The notes beneath the pieces were generated by a model, which was not told where the DNA came from, made no database searches, and saw only the letters and a list, made by a program, of their open reading frames with translations. A stretch of DNA of 64,000 nucleotides, from contig JACDQD010000005.1 in the NCBI GenBank assembly GCA_019843655.1, positions 13,915,575 through 13,979,574 on the forward strand, given 5' to 3'. The translations under genes were made by a program, and so were the position numbers. Shown in pieces: positions 10,979 through 22,253 of this stretch. The DNA is from Lethocerus indicus. Lineage: Eukaryota; Arthropoda; Insecta; Hemiptera; Belostomatidae. How positions within the stretch are numbered: the stretch's first letter is position 1; every line of letters begins with the position of its first letter.

Positions 10979-13640
10979 ACTAATCAATTTATTATTACGC
11001 GGGATTTATGTAATGTAAAAGTAAATATGGTGGGATTTGTTTTTATCGGTAGTTGAATGAGCAGCGGCCGTAGCCCCCATATAATTTCGTGGCATCATAC
11101 GGCCATAACAATTCAAGTTCGATTTTGGATAACTGCAGCTGCGAGAGGTGACGCTGCGTCGCGAGGTAGCGTTAACTTTTAATGGCGCTCGCGAAACTTT
11201 GGAGTTAGTTCCTACTATTAGGAGCTGAACCTTTTCCGCACTAAGGTTTCTACACCCCCCTCGGAACACTTACCAAACACGAATGTCCAACTTTTTAAAT
11301 TTTATATGAATCCCCATTCGGAAATGGACTGCATACTAATAGTGATTTCAATGTTTTATGAGGAGCCAATGAGGGCAGAAAAAATGTTAATATTATATCT
11401 GCTTTCAAATTTCCATTTAATTGTCGTTTCCATTGTTTCATTGTAAGGCTGTTAAAACCAGTTGATTGCTCTTCAAACAACACTTTGAAGGGAAATATTT
11501 TCGTTATCGATTTCCATAACATTAAGCCCTGAACCATGTTTCTTTACATTTCCATAACTCTCAGTAGAATCAAGCGATTAATGCAGTAAAAAGTTATGAT
11601 AACAGCTTGTAAGTACTGTACTTTCCTTTATCAAGTTCCGAGATAATACCTCTTCTTAACTTCAAATATTAAGTATAGAAAGTTTTGAAGTACCTGTCCA
11701 AAAAAGTAGGAACGGTGAAGCAGTAAAAGCAGTGTGTTCATTCTGTCCAGCACTTTACCACTCATCCCGCTTCCTTTAAAAAGTGTAGGACGCCTTCCAG
11801 CGTGTCTAAATTAAGTTATGGGCTATGTAATTATCCTAGTGTTGTGAAAGATGTGCGGCCGGAGCGAACACGTTTTCATCATGTTTTTGCCTCTTGCCCC
11901 CCTCAGTCACCGACAAAAGGCGACATCTGGCCTCCTTCCACTCCTGTGTTTCACTCGCGTTCCAACATTAATGTAATCGTTCTTCGTCCTAATAAATGTT
12001 ATACATATTTTCTACAATTGTTTTTCTGACATAGGTATCTAATACATAAGATTGAGTTGTCCAACAATTGAAGATATATCTCGTACAAAATATATATCAA
12101 AGAACTTGGGAAGAATCCAGGCATGTTCATTTTGTGTTTCTAATGTAATGGAGCAGCACAGAGTATTATTTAAATGCTTAATTTCCTTTCGCAAGTTACT
12201 AATCGAAACTAAAATTAGTATGAAATCCTCTTCGCAACAGCTGATAGTGTTTCACATAGGTACGCAGGAAATGCCCATAACTCCTGAGCTCGTGGCTGTT
12301 ATTTTGTGGGCCGGCTCGGGTTTTTAAGTAATTGAAAAACAGGGTGGAGGGTTTCTTACAGATTAATTCTGTTCTTGTTTTTTCCTCACCCTAAATATTC
12401 AGTAAGAAGGAATAGAAGCCAGTTTTAAATTTTAGGCATGGCCGTACTACATATTCTACTTTATTACTATTCGTTTGGGATGAATGATTAATTATTCGAG
12501 GTAATGAAAGCTTTCACATTCATTGTCCGCGGTGGGTGATTATTTTCAATTAATTTTCTGATGTTGAGTGTTTACAGCAGTTCTAATTTAGTGAAAATTC
12601 AAAACTTGCCCACTACATTTTAAAGTTTTTTTTTCTTAATTAAATGAATCCAATAAATTAATCAAACAACTTGAATTCCATCTTCGGTAGCTCACCGTAT
12701 ATTCGGAGAGTAACTCTTTGCGTCGGGGAGCGTACCGACGCCTGCCCTAGTGTTTCTGCGCCCAATAACGTTTATTTCTCTAAAATTTATAACTATGAGG
12801 TTATCTTCCCGAATTTAATATGGACGGATGCAGAAAATAGTAAAATGGAAATTCGGCGGCCGAAAATGGGATGTAAGGGAGAATTCCATGGCCAGTGCCG
12901 GAGGCGAGTTAATTTGTGCCCCTGGCGTCAGGTCCGAACTTCCCCCTTCTAATTTACGCCAATATAACGGCTCTCCCCTACCCGAAACGCGTCACTTGCC
13001 CTCGTCTGGAATGGACGTTCTCCCCCAGTAAATGTATTTTGCTTAAATTCCCTACCATGGTTTTGATATCGGAGGCATATTTTCCGTTTACTGGTGCTGC
13101 GTACATTCAAAATAGAATTAACTGTTCTCTGTATTATATTCAATAAATTCCAGTCAAGCAGTGTGATGATTTCGTGTAACATTATTTATAGCAACATATG
13201 AAAATTCCGAGTATTACGGAAATGCTCACTTTATTTAAACATTACTTCGTAGGGAGATAATTGATTTTTTTTGACATCCTCAGTATGTTATAATTTAATT
13301 TACTCTGACATCATATTCTGTATATCTTAATTTGAATTATGTTAAATTTGAATCATTAAAATATGGCTTTTTTTATAAAGTTCATTACTTATTATTTCAG
13401 TGTAAATCATAATGTAAATATTACACTATATACATGCAATTCTTTAACATGTACAGCACAAATTCCTTTTATGTGAAATGCAGCCATGTCAACATGATTA
13501 TTGTTGTATATCATTTATTGGTAATTCTTACCTTTGTAATATCTACAAAGCAGGTTTATAGCAAAAACCTGACGTATATTTTAGTGTTAAATATTAATAA
13601 AATGTATGAATAATATCTTAAATTAATTACACTGGTATTC
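10979..13640. other. Non-coding DNA with two CpG-containing islands
   Basis: Islands lie at about 11035-11270 and 12690-13030. The second contains a perfect 7-bp hairpin, GCGTCGG at 12720-12726 with CCGACGC at 12735-12741. Frames of 75-93 codons at 11.8-12.95 kb show no family resemblance and no flanking splice sites. The sequence before 13640 becomes AT-rich and leads into the 3' splice-site-like tract of the ratchet point. Confidence 0.4.
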
Positions 13641-13646
13641 CTGTTG

Positions 13647-13721
13647 TATTAATTCAAAATTATTATTTGTTTGCAGGTATGTGGCTCCGAAAAGTATTTC
13701 ATGCAATCGCCGTCGGTAAGT
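13647..13721 (+). promoter_or_regulatory. Recursive splice site (ratchet point) 1 with a 39-nt recursive exon
   Basis: A T-rich tract ending TTTGCAG (CAG at 13674-13676) is a good 3' splice site. The next bases, GTATGT at 13677-13682, form a 5' splice site, so AG|GT is reconstituted without any exon between. A second 5' splice site, GTAAGT, begins at 13716 and bounds a 39-nt segment at 13677-13715. In insect recursive splicing, the downstream 5' site defines a short exon so the 3' site is recognised, and the regenerated upstream 5' site then removes it. The 39 nt are open in all three frames. The frame starting GTA would encode VCGSEKYFMQSPS, so a cassette microexon remains an alternative. 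No host gene is visible. Confidence 0.55.
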
Positions 13722-13983
13722 CCTTCTAATCAAGTCAATCTTTCTACTTATACTAGACGTATCTAGTATTTGTTATGAAAGAGAATATGCATAGATGAAT
13801 CCATAATTCATAATGTTATTATTTTCATATTTTTGCTTCCTTTTGAATTTGAGTTTCCTTGATACTTGTCACGTGTAACACTTCCAGATTTTGTCACGGA
13901 ACAAGTTTTACTGTGCATTTTAAGTAAATTGGACCGGTGTAGAGACTTGCACTACATTCTCAATCGTAGACCATTGATTCAGT

Positions 13984-14158
13984 TTCCATTATTGTTCGAA
14001 ACCACTGCGGCGCCGCTGATCTAGCAGTTCTTCCCTCTATTTAACTGTAAACTATAAGATGGGTCTGACTGGTTTCTAAACCAAACAGACCGGCCCCAGA
14101 TTCGGAATTTAGTTTCCAAAACAATCAAACTAGTTCCGAAGCAGTTTCGTATATTGGA
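13984..14158. repeat. Compact segment of nested inverted repeats
   Basis: Three stem pairs occur within 175 bases. GGTCTGACTGGTTT at 14062-14075 pairs with AAACCAAACAGACC at 14078-14091 (12 of 14 positions). TTCGGAATTTAGTTT at 14101-14115 pairs with AAACTAGTTCCGAA at 14127-14140 with one small bulge. Outer arms at 13984-14008 and 14141-14158 are imperfectly complementary, closing the structure. GCGGCGCCGC at 14007-14016 is a perfect palindrome. It may be a foldback-type element or a structured RNA segment. It starts about 270 bases after ratchet point 1, but any link is speculation. Confidence 0.5.
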
Positions 14159-15480
14159 CCCCTGAAGGTTATAAGTTCTCTCCGACTTGTTATACTATAT
14201 TATTGGCACTGTAGATAAGGAAGAATTGCAATCAGTATATGACTTAGGCTACATGAGGCAATTATTTACCAGATTGGGATTTGCATATTTTCCACAATCG
14301 ATTAAAGATTACTTAAATTAAAATAAAAAATCCTTATGGAAATTTTGATCATTGTTTTATTATGTACAGAGACCAGACATATGATATAATGAAATCCAAC
14401 ACAGAGGGATTTCTGTACAGTGTACCACTGTCGTAGTCAATTAATAGGAAGTGGAATTAAATGGAGATACGTTTGGGACTTGGGGATCTTGTGCAGGCTG
14501 TCTGACTGTGATAAGGCGGGTCAACCGGAGAGTGCTCCCGGCCTGCGGGTCTTCCTTTATTTCCATTCTGGACCGCACACCCTCCACCCTCTCTTATTCA
14601 TTTTCCACCCCGCGAGAAGTACTTTTTATCCCGCACATCAGCATTTTCTGCGGCCGTATTATGGGTTGAAAAGAATTTACCTAAAATATACTTTCAATTC
14701 TACCCGTTCATTTTACGTTTATGCTTACTTTCCATTAAACAATTTTTCGTTTTGTATTGCTTATATTGCTTTTGAACACTAAATGGGGTAGTGCAATCTC
14801 TAGAATCCGAGCAATAATTAAATTATAGTATTTCCTCTGGTAACAAACGTTAAGCCTTTTTAATATTGGATTGTTTCTTCATGCTGTACGTATTCTAACA
14901 CTTATGTAGCTTCTTGACGGAAAGGTATTGTGTTCACACTTAAATATGATCTACAATATGAACTAGTGTTATAGACTTTTATAAATCCTTTGAAATGATT
15001 TTTGTTCGCTTAGAGTGGTGTTCCGAGCCCAGTATCAATCCTCGTGGTATTCATCTCGTGTTCACAATACACGCTAACACACCCACTTGAGTTTTGTGTG
15101 GACTTGTGTATAGAACTAATTAGTCCTTTTGTTATCCACACAAACGAACCGAACCGTGAGTGCATATTAATTGGTAATAACAAATAGTGCCCTATAGAAA
15201 CGACACGATAACGCACCGAATTATTTTTCAACATAAGATTGTTCTAATATTTAGATTTTCGATGCTAATACGGCTTAATTTTAATAAATAATTGAGATTT
15301 TGCAAATAGGTCAAAACTTCAACGTATTACTCATATCATTAAGCATATATTTCAATATATTAGCTCAGTTACTCCTTTAAATAGATATTGACCTGCTTGT
15401 TAGAGTTGAGAAAGTATTTGTCTCAAGTGGGTCATAGATTATATTATATCCTGAAGGAATAGGAAGGATATTTTCTGCGT
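14159..15480. other. Non-coding DNA
   Basis: A modest GC-richer island lies at about 14490-14660 and the rest is AT-rich. The 120-codon frame from 14420 ends in AT-rich sequence without recognisable domains. Nothing else is supported. Confidence 0.4.
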
Positions 15481-16060
15481 CCGTACTTTGTACCGGCGGA
15501 GAATCTAATTTGGAGATAAATTATTCTGGGTGTTGCTTGCAAACAATTTGTCGCTGCCGAAACAGGTTAACTGCGAAGACAGTGTCCGGGAACGTGACCT
15601 GCCGTCAGTGCCCGGTCGTAGCCCTACCGGGACTAAACGTGATAACGGGCTTTTTATTTGCTTCCGCCGATGAGGATTGCATTTGTACGAGCGGCTCGTG
15701 GCGGGGTAAAGGGAACCGGAAAGATTTGTCGCTGTCACCACGCAAGATTCTCAACTCAATCAACACTTCCAAATATTTTCCGCTTATATATCAGACTCCA
15801 CAGAGCAAGAACACACCCCGCGCAATTGGTAAATCAATGAAACAATTATGTCAATCATTGGTGAATCATCATCAGTGAGGATTGGTGAATCAATCCGTTT
15901 TCGTGCACTTTGTCATCCCCAAGTGGTTGGCTGCAATCAGGGCGTACGATGAACGTGGAGGTCTCTCTAATCGCTGTAACTTTTTTTATTTGCGCCCACC
16001 GATGGAGGATTGCATTTGTATGCCGCCGATAGCCCATTGTTCGCCGGCTTTGGGCCTACT
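15481..16060. promoter_or_regulatory. CpG-rich island with repeated motifs, candidate regulatory element
   Basis: Two internal repeats stand out. ATTGGTRAATCA occurs three times in the same orientation, starting at 15825, 15857 and 15881. Its complement begins TGATT, and the first copy reads TGATTTAC, matching Exd-Hox composite sites (TGATTTAY) on the minus strand, while ATTGG is an inverted CCAAT. Separately, a block at 15650-15687 recurs at 15980-16020, both running from CTTTTT to GCATTTGTA with few differences. Overlapping frames on both strands show no domain. An enhancer role is inference. Confidence 0.35.
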
Positions 16061-16354
16061 TTCCTGACAGGAATAGTCCGCGCGCTGATTGTTTGTTGTG
16101 CGTTTTAGCGTCGGAGAGCCTGCATGCTCACTCACCCGTGAAACAGTATTGTTTTCTGCCCGAGTCAATTTTCTTCCGTCTGTAAGTGCAGTAGAAGGTA
16201 TTCGTGGAAGGTTACATACGTGGACTTCTGGTAGTACTAGTAATGCTCCACTCAACAGGGGGATTTGCGACCCAAATTATTTTCAGTCCGGGACAAAGTT
16301 CGGTATCAAAGACGCCAAGTACCCGAAAATTCTACTTACAGTTCTATAATATTC

Positions 16355-16560
16355 TAGTAGTAGTAGTAGCGATGAGCCCCTTCTTGGTAGCATTTATAAA
16401 CCACAAACCGGTTAAGTGTCCGAGATAGAGGCCGCCGACTACAGTGATATAAACTTTATACGTCTTAACTTAACCAGAGCACGACTTTCAACCGCGAAGC
16501 CGGATCGAACCGGCCACTGCGAATCCTAAGACAGTCACATTAAGCGCTCAGCCACCGTGT
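16355..16560 (-). mobile_element. tRNA-derived SINE-like element
   Basis: Read on the minus strand, an A-box-like GGTGGCTGAGCGC (about 16543-16555) is followed by GGTTCGATCC (16502-16511), a pol III B box lacking one base of GGTTCGANTCC, at normal promoter spacing. GCCGG and CCGGC flank the T-loop-like sequence, giving a T-arm. The body after the tRNA-like head is unrelated to tRNA and ends in (CTA)5, the TAG array at 16355-16369 on the + strand. Head, body and simple-repeat tail are SINE architecture. I found no convincing target-site duplication, and the family is not one I can name. A tRNA pseudogene is the alternative. Confidence 0.5.
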
Positions 16561-18369
16561 CCACTATATTTCTTAACCTAGACTCGGGCAATTTACCGCA
16601 AACCTGCAGCCTATTTTAGTGCAATGCCTTAGATATCAGTTGTACAGGTATACAATAAAGGGAATTTAGCTGTCGCCATATTTATCATCTATAATAAATG
16701 ATGTAACCCCAAAATTAACGCGTTTAATTCTCCAAACAAATATCTGACTGGATTACGATATGGAGAAATGTTTTTCCATTGAGGAGATAATTGATTATTA
16801 GGGAAATGCGGGCTAACGCGTTCCTTATCCGCCCAGAACCCCTTAACGCAATCCATTTTCGTCGGGTTAATCTGGTAATTAACTGTCACAACAGGATCCC
16901 CTCACCCCGTTCTGAAACACAATGTCGTTATTCTAATCAGTGCAATGATGCTCACGGATTAGATTATAACCGTTTGTAATGTTGAATTATCGGGTTTTTT
17001 ATTAAAATGGTACAGATCTCGGAAACAATGAAATAACTTTATTAGAGTTATTATTTAATTGAATTAAAGAATGTAACTGTTGTATGTACCGAAAACGCAT
17101 AAACTTACGAGAAATTATACGTCGAATGTATTCTATTATTATTTTATAAATATCTGTTAATTAAAACTTGTACAAGGTGCGGTTCTTTTTTCATGATTTG
17201 TAGTTCGACCTTTTTGTCAGATTTTTGTAATTTTACTTTAGAACTATATTTAGGGCACACCAATCGACGGTTCGATAATTTAGGATATCTAGCCGAGTTA
17301 CATTTCTTTAAATTTTCATAATAGCTCGGGTTCGTTTGATGCCCAAATAGCCGTATATTACCACCATAAACCATGCTATAATAAGCACGTTAATATTAAA
17401 TTTCTAATCGATTCTTATTATAATGAAAATTTATTGTAAATCGAGAGCTATTAGGGATATCATATATCATAGGCGTTATGTTTAAATCCTTCGCACACGA
17501 CCCGGCCGGCATTTGATTTATTCCTCTTGTTTAAGATTCATGAATTCTGAACCGGCTCTAAGGTCAAGGCCTTGTTATGGCACTCGGGTATTTATTAAGC
17601 CGCAAATCCCCACGTTTAACCATCCAACCTGGAAATAAATATTAAAATATTTATGATGCCGCTGAAGTGAGGGCGGTGGCGGGGCGGCGTCGGCCGAGGG
17701 AAGTCCCGACAGCGATCGGAATGAGGTTCGCCTTGAATCAGAATCAGTTTCCCTTGCATGGACTACGCCATTTGCACACAATGCACAGTCGCAATGTGGG
17801 TCAGTAGATACACCAGGCGCGACCCCCACTCAGGGAGAATTTCATAGTGCAAATGCGGGAATACCTCCCTTGGCGTTATTGAAGAGATTCTCTTTATGGA
17901 TCTTTAGTATTCGCGGGTGTAATGCAATATACTTAGCGTTCACAAGTAAAATATTATTGCGTAACTGTACTTGGAAAATATGCAATAATAATTTATAGTT
18001 CTACTTTAACTCTAATGTCGTTTATATTTACCCAATAACGTCAAGTACGCTATAATGGAGGAACATTAATGAGTTGTCTTTCTTAACAGATGCACAGTTA
18101 CTAAATAGCAGTACTATATAAATATGAACTGCGTTTCATCGCACTGTTTTTCAACGCCAGTCCCCGTAAATTAGTAATCTTATTACTTATTTAGACCTCA
18201 TTAAATCTGCTTCACTCTTGATTGCTGAGTTATAATAGAGACAACAAATAACGTGAATGTCTTTAATGGAATCAATTTCTCTTCCACTAATATTTTTATT
18301 AAGATCGTGATATCACTTTTGAACACGGCTTAGTTTCAATTAGATATTAAGAACTGGCAATTATTTTTT
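16561..18369. other. Non-coding DNA with an island at about 17500-17830
   Basis: This is AT-rich sequence apart from the CpG-containing island. Frames up to 84 codons occur and none is recognised. No transposon ends or RNA genes are seen. Confidence 0.4.
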
Positions 18370-18700
18370 AATTGAGCGATCCCGTTTATATAAGGCAGAT
18401 CGTCCGGTTTAAACCGCGGTTCACGAAAGTGGAACCGAAATCGTGTACGGAAATAAACGGACGTATTTTCCGCGGCAACGATTCCGGGCGCGGCCCGACC
18501 ATCGGCCGAGCGGAAAGGAATGCGCTCTCTCGCCCTCGAACGTTTATATTTGCGGTAAATATTTATTCGGGCCGGTCCTTGTAGCGGCCCCTTCGAATCG
18601 AGCGCCGGTCACGAGCGCGCCCCTCCGTGATGGAGAGCCGGATCCACCCGGCCAACCAATGATGTTAGCTTTAAAAGTCCAATAAGCAGACTCCTGGAGC
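18370..18700. promoter_or_regulatory. CpG-dense island with TATA-like and palindromic motifs
   Basis: This is one of the most CpG-dense patches in the window. It opens with TTATATAAGG near 18387-18396, then the palindrome CGGTTTAAACCG at 18405-18416, then a hairpin of CGGTTCAC and GTGGAACCG with one bulged base. A palindromic TAAATATTTA and a CCAAT sequence lie further on. There is no Initiator at the right spacing from the TATA-like string. Frames of 70-80 codons on the + strand are unrecognised. It could be a promoter-type or enhancer-type element, and conservation data would decide. Confidence 0.3.
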
Positions 18701-21700
18701 AGGGAAAACGTTGAGCGGAGGGATTACAATTTTGTAAATCCCCGACCCACCGGGAATATGATTCCTTTTCCACAAATAATATATGCCCAATATTAAAATT
18801 TAATATTTAAATATCCGAAATTGATGAATATTTCGTCCAGTATTGCATAAGGGCGTATGATATCAGCACTTCTTGGGAATAGTCTTGTGTAAATGCTCGG
18901 CAGCTTATATATTCCTTTCCCGTTGACTGGGGGATCGGTAGGGCGTGGGTTGGGAATCATAAACTGTGGATAAAGAATATGATCCCTGAGGAGTACGCAG
19001 AAGGCGTGTGAGGGATGGGAATTGCGTTGGACTATTACAATATGTTGGAGTTGTGTACAATATCTTAAGGGCGCTTGGAGAAGAACCTAGACCGGGCAGA
19101 GCCCTCTCCGTGCGGATAATGCCGGCGCCCACTCTCTCCGTAGAGAGAACACTGAAGCGCCACGAAATGGAATAGCGAAATGAGAACCCGTTAAAAGTTA
19201 ATGCCTTCAAAACAAGGTTGCCACCCGAGAAAGATAATACGGGAGTTTTCAACCGTCCCAACATCAGATATGTATGAAAGCGCTGGAAGACTCTCCCTTC
19301 TGGAGGGAAGAATTCGTGGGAAGAAATTGTTAATGGCAAAATACGTAGTAGGGAGACAGCAATAGCATAAAAAACATTTCATGGTCCTCTACTGAGTTAT
19401 ATTGAAGGATTAGTTACAATTATAAAATAAATATTACCTCTTATAAGGTGATCCGAATACATACACTGGTAACACCACTCTGTTTAGTCCCGTTATTGAT
19501 TTTATTGATATACACATTTATTTTAATAATATGTATATGTTCTCAGCTGCTTATATTTTGGTTTGTTATAATTTGTTTCGTTTTTGTATTTTTGGGAACA
19601 AAAATAAAACAAAAATGGTGATAGTTATCTCAGAGGCATAATATTATTTTATAGATATCGAAATTCCCACACTTTTCTATTATCTAACTGCAACAATCCT
19701 ACAATATCTACAACACTGAAATGAAATAGGCTAAAATTGTCGCATGACTAATTAGCGGCATTTATTCCGCCTGGACTTTTAACGTTCTTCTTCCCGTCCT
19801 TCAATTAGAAACATCAATGACACTGCTCCATCCCGTTCTCATAATAACTCCTTTCGAGACAGTTTAATGAGATCCTTACTGAATAATGTGAAAAGGGCAC
19901 TAGAATAATGGTATGTTTATTTTCTCTGAGAAGGGAATTGTAAATATTGAGCGCATTAAATATTTTTTGAATTTTTATTTATAAAGTACCTCTCAAATAA
20001 TTTTCCCTAAGTAGCATGGCACGATCAATACAGGCGAACGATTATCATTCACTAACGGTTACTAATCAATATAGTTTTGCAGAATTGTATATCCAATCAT
20101 CCTTGTCGCTTGCGAACATATCTAATATCAGAGCAATGATATCGTTTTATCATCGTCGAATTTTTTAGTTTTCGCTTAAGTAGAAAACAATTAATTGTTT
20201 GATAAAATTCTGGGTGAATAAATATGCTGCTGGAGTGCCTAACACTGTGATCTATAATCGAGTAGGATGAGGTGAAGCACGGATATTTGATTGGATTAAT
20301 AATGGAATCGGATTCGGTGTATAATGGAAAATTAGTTTAATTTCGCTGTGTTCAAAAAGAGAATCATATCGTGATAAAAGCTTATAGATAAGGTGATTTC
20401 AGTAGTGGGTATGGAGTATGGATTTATCCAACAGTGTCCTTTATATTCCAGTGAACTGGTTCGAATTATTTATTCAGCTGAAAGCCTCGTTGCTAGATTT
20501 ACAAAGCACTCTGTATCAAGTCTAGTCATTGAATGTCTGTAACCTCGAACAAAATTGTTTGCTCGAGTTACAAAAATAACATAGGTTGGTAAAATTACAG
20601 ATATCCCGGCAGGGGAGGGGGTAGTGTTTCACTATTGTCCTCAACGCTCAGACTGCAGGGGTGATCGTTAAAAGAAAATGTGGCAAAATTGGTGAAAAAA
20701 GAATTATGGGTATGGTGAATGCTAAGTAAGGAAACACGATTTTAATAAGTGTATAAATATGATATATTTCAATGAATGATACATTTTAATCCGATAAACA
20801 TTTCAAACTTTTATTACTTATATGTAAATAAAGGGATTCCCTAAAGTAATTTTATATTCTTCTACATGTCTACCCTATGCCCTAGCGCTGTATACTTTGC
20901 TACTATCAAATTATCATAACGCATACAACATACCTAACAAATGTCTTTAACCACGCCCGTTTTAGGCTTTATAGAGTATTGATGTAGTCCAATTTTAGGG
21001 GTGTTTTGTTCAGAACATAATTTTCCCGTCCCTTCAAATGCCTAAATAATTGTGGCATGAGTCCCTATAATTTATATTACATTTTCTCTCGGACTGTGAA
21101 ACAGGATTAAATTGCCGTCTGTATTTCCATAGAGCCACGGAACACGCTTCCAACTCCATTTTCTAGGTTCTACAAATGTCGTTTCCTCCTAATGCCCCGG
21201 AGGGTGTAGTCGGAGTTGTTGTTAGAGTCGGACGTAGTGTGAGTTTTAACGGAATTCCCCAAGATTTGAGTCCGCATCCCGAAAATAAATGCGGCGTTAT
21301 TAAGTCATCTAGCGGCCGACAGTGGGGCCGTTTCCCTCGGAACGCGGGCGGTCCCCTCGGGCGGGAGGCCCCGCACTCTAATAACAATAATTCTCCACGC
21401 GTCGGCCGATTTTAAATTTAAATCCGGTGCGTGGGCCGCTGTTTGCGTTGCGTGCCGGCCCGCGACTTACACGTCGAGTCACGCACGGGGCGTTTGTTTC
21501 CAGAGAAAATTGTTCCTCCGACCTCCCGCTTAATGACTGCCGGGTCTGCCGGCACTTCGCTTCTAAAGGAATACAGCTTCAATTGCGTTCTCTGCTTCTC
21601 CTCAGTTTTTTGGACATTAAATTATCGATGGTTCTAATTTCGGCACAAGACGCGTCAGATTGTGATGAACATTACTTACAGCTAGCACTGTAAGATTGCC

Positions 21701-22245
21701 CAAGACATGACTTCCACGGGAGTCTAAAAGAACTTCTGGTTATGCACTGATAGAGCCAACCATCAAGAGTACATTTTTGAGTTGTCCTTTGTGTAGAATA
21801 AACTGCAATTGAATCTGGCGGTATATATTTAATCTTTCTGTTCAAACGAATTTAATTCAATAAAAAATATTTTTGAGAACAACGTGACTCGTGGACAAAA
21901 TTGTTGTAGTAAGGTTATTCATTGGAAGGATTGTTCGTAGCGTGATAATGGAACCAAGCTCGGAAACGTTTATGGAACAAAAGTTTATGGCACTGTTTAC
22001 TGATTATTCCGCCAGAACACACCTGGTCGTACCGTGGACTCACCCCTATCTGACAGCTTTTCTCTGCCCCCTGTCCCAGCCAGAGTCCATAATAATCGGA
22101 CCAAGCGCAGTTATTAACAAAGTTAAACCAGTTTGTTTCGTTCTCATGTTTGCCCGCTTATTACTAATATTAAAATGAATAATTTTATTACGTGGGAAGT
22201 ACCATAGTAAAATACTGAAAACTGAATATAATGATTTGGATCCGC
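18701..22245. other. Non-coding DNA with two islands
   Basis: Islands lie at about 18900-19350 and 21170-21690. The first holds a 144-codon minus-strand frame (18905-19339), long for the window but without recognisable domain or flanking splice signals. Between them, 19380-21150 is AT-rich and empty. Confidence 0.35.
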
Positions 22246-22253
22246 TGACGTCA
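22246..22253. promoter_or_regulatory. Consensus CRE (TGACGTCA)
   Basis: This is an exact palindromic cAMP-response-type site for CREB/ATF bZIP proteins, about 80 bases left of a GC-richer island (22320-22520). A single 8-bp match is expected by chance about once in a window this size, so it is only suggestive. Confidence 0.25.

Noticed and set aside
16500..16560. Functional tRNA gene on the minus strand
   Set aside because: The B box lacks one base, the anticodon arm does not form and no 7-bp acceptor stem closes. It fits a SINE head or pseudogene.
18905..19339. 144-codon minus-strand frame as a gene
   Set aside because: No domain, signal peptide or repeat is seen, it is island-bound, and no adjoining splice sites were found.
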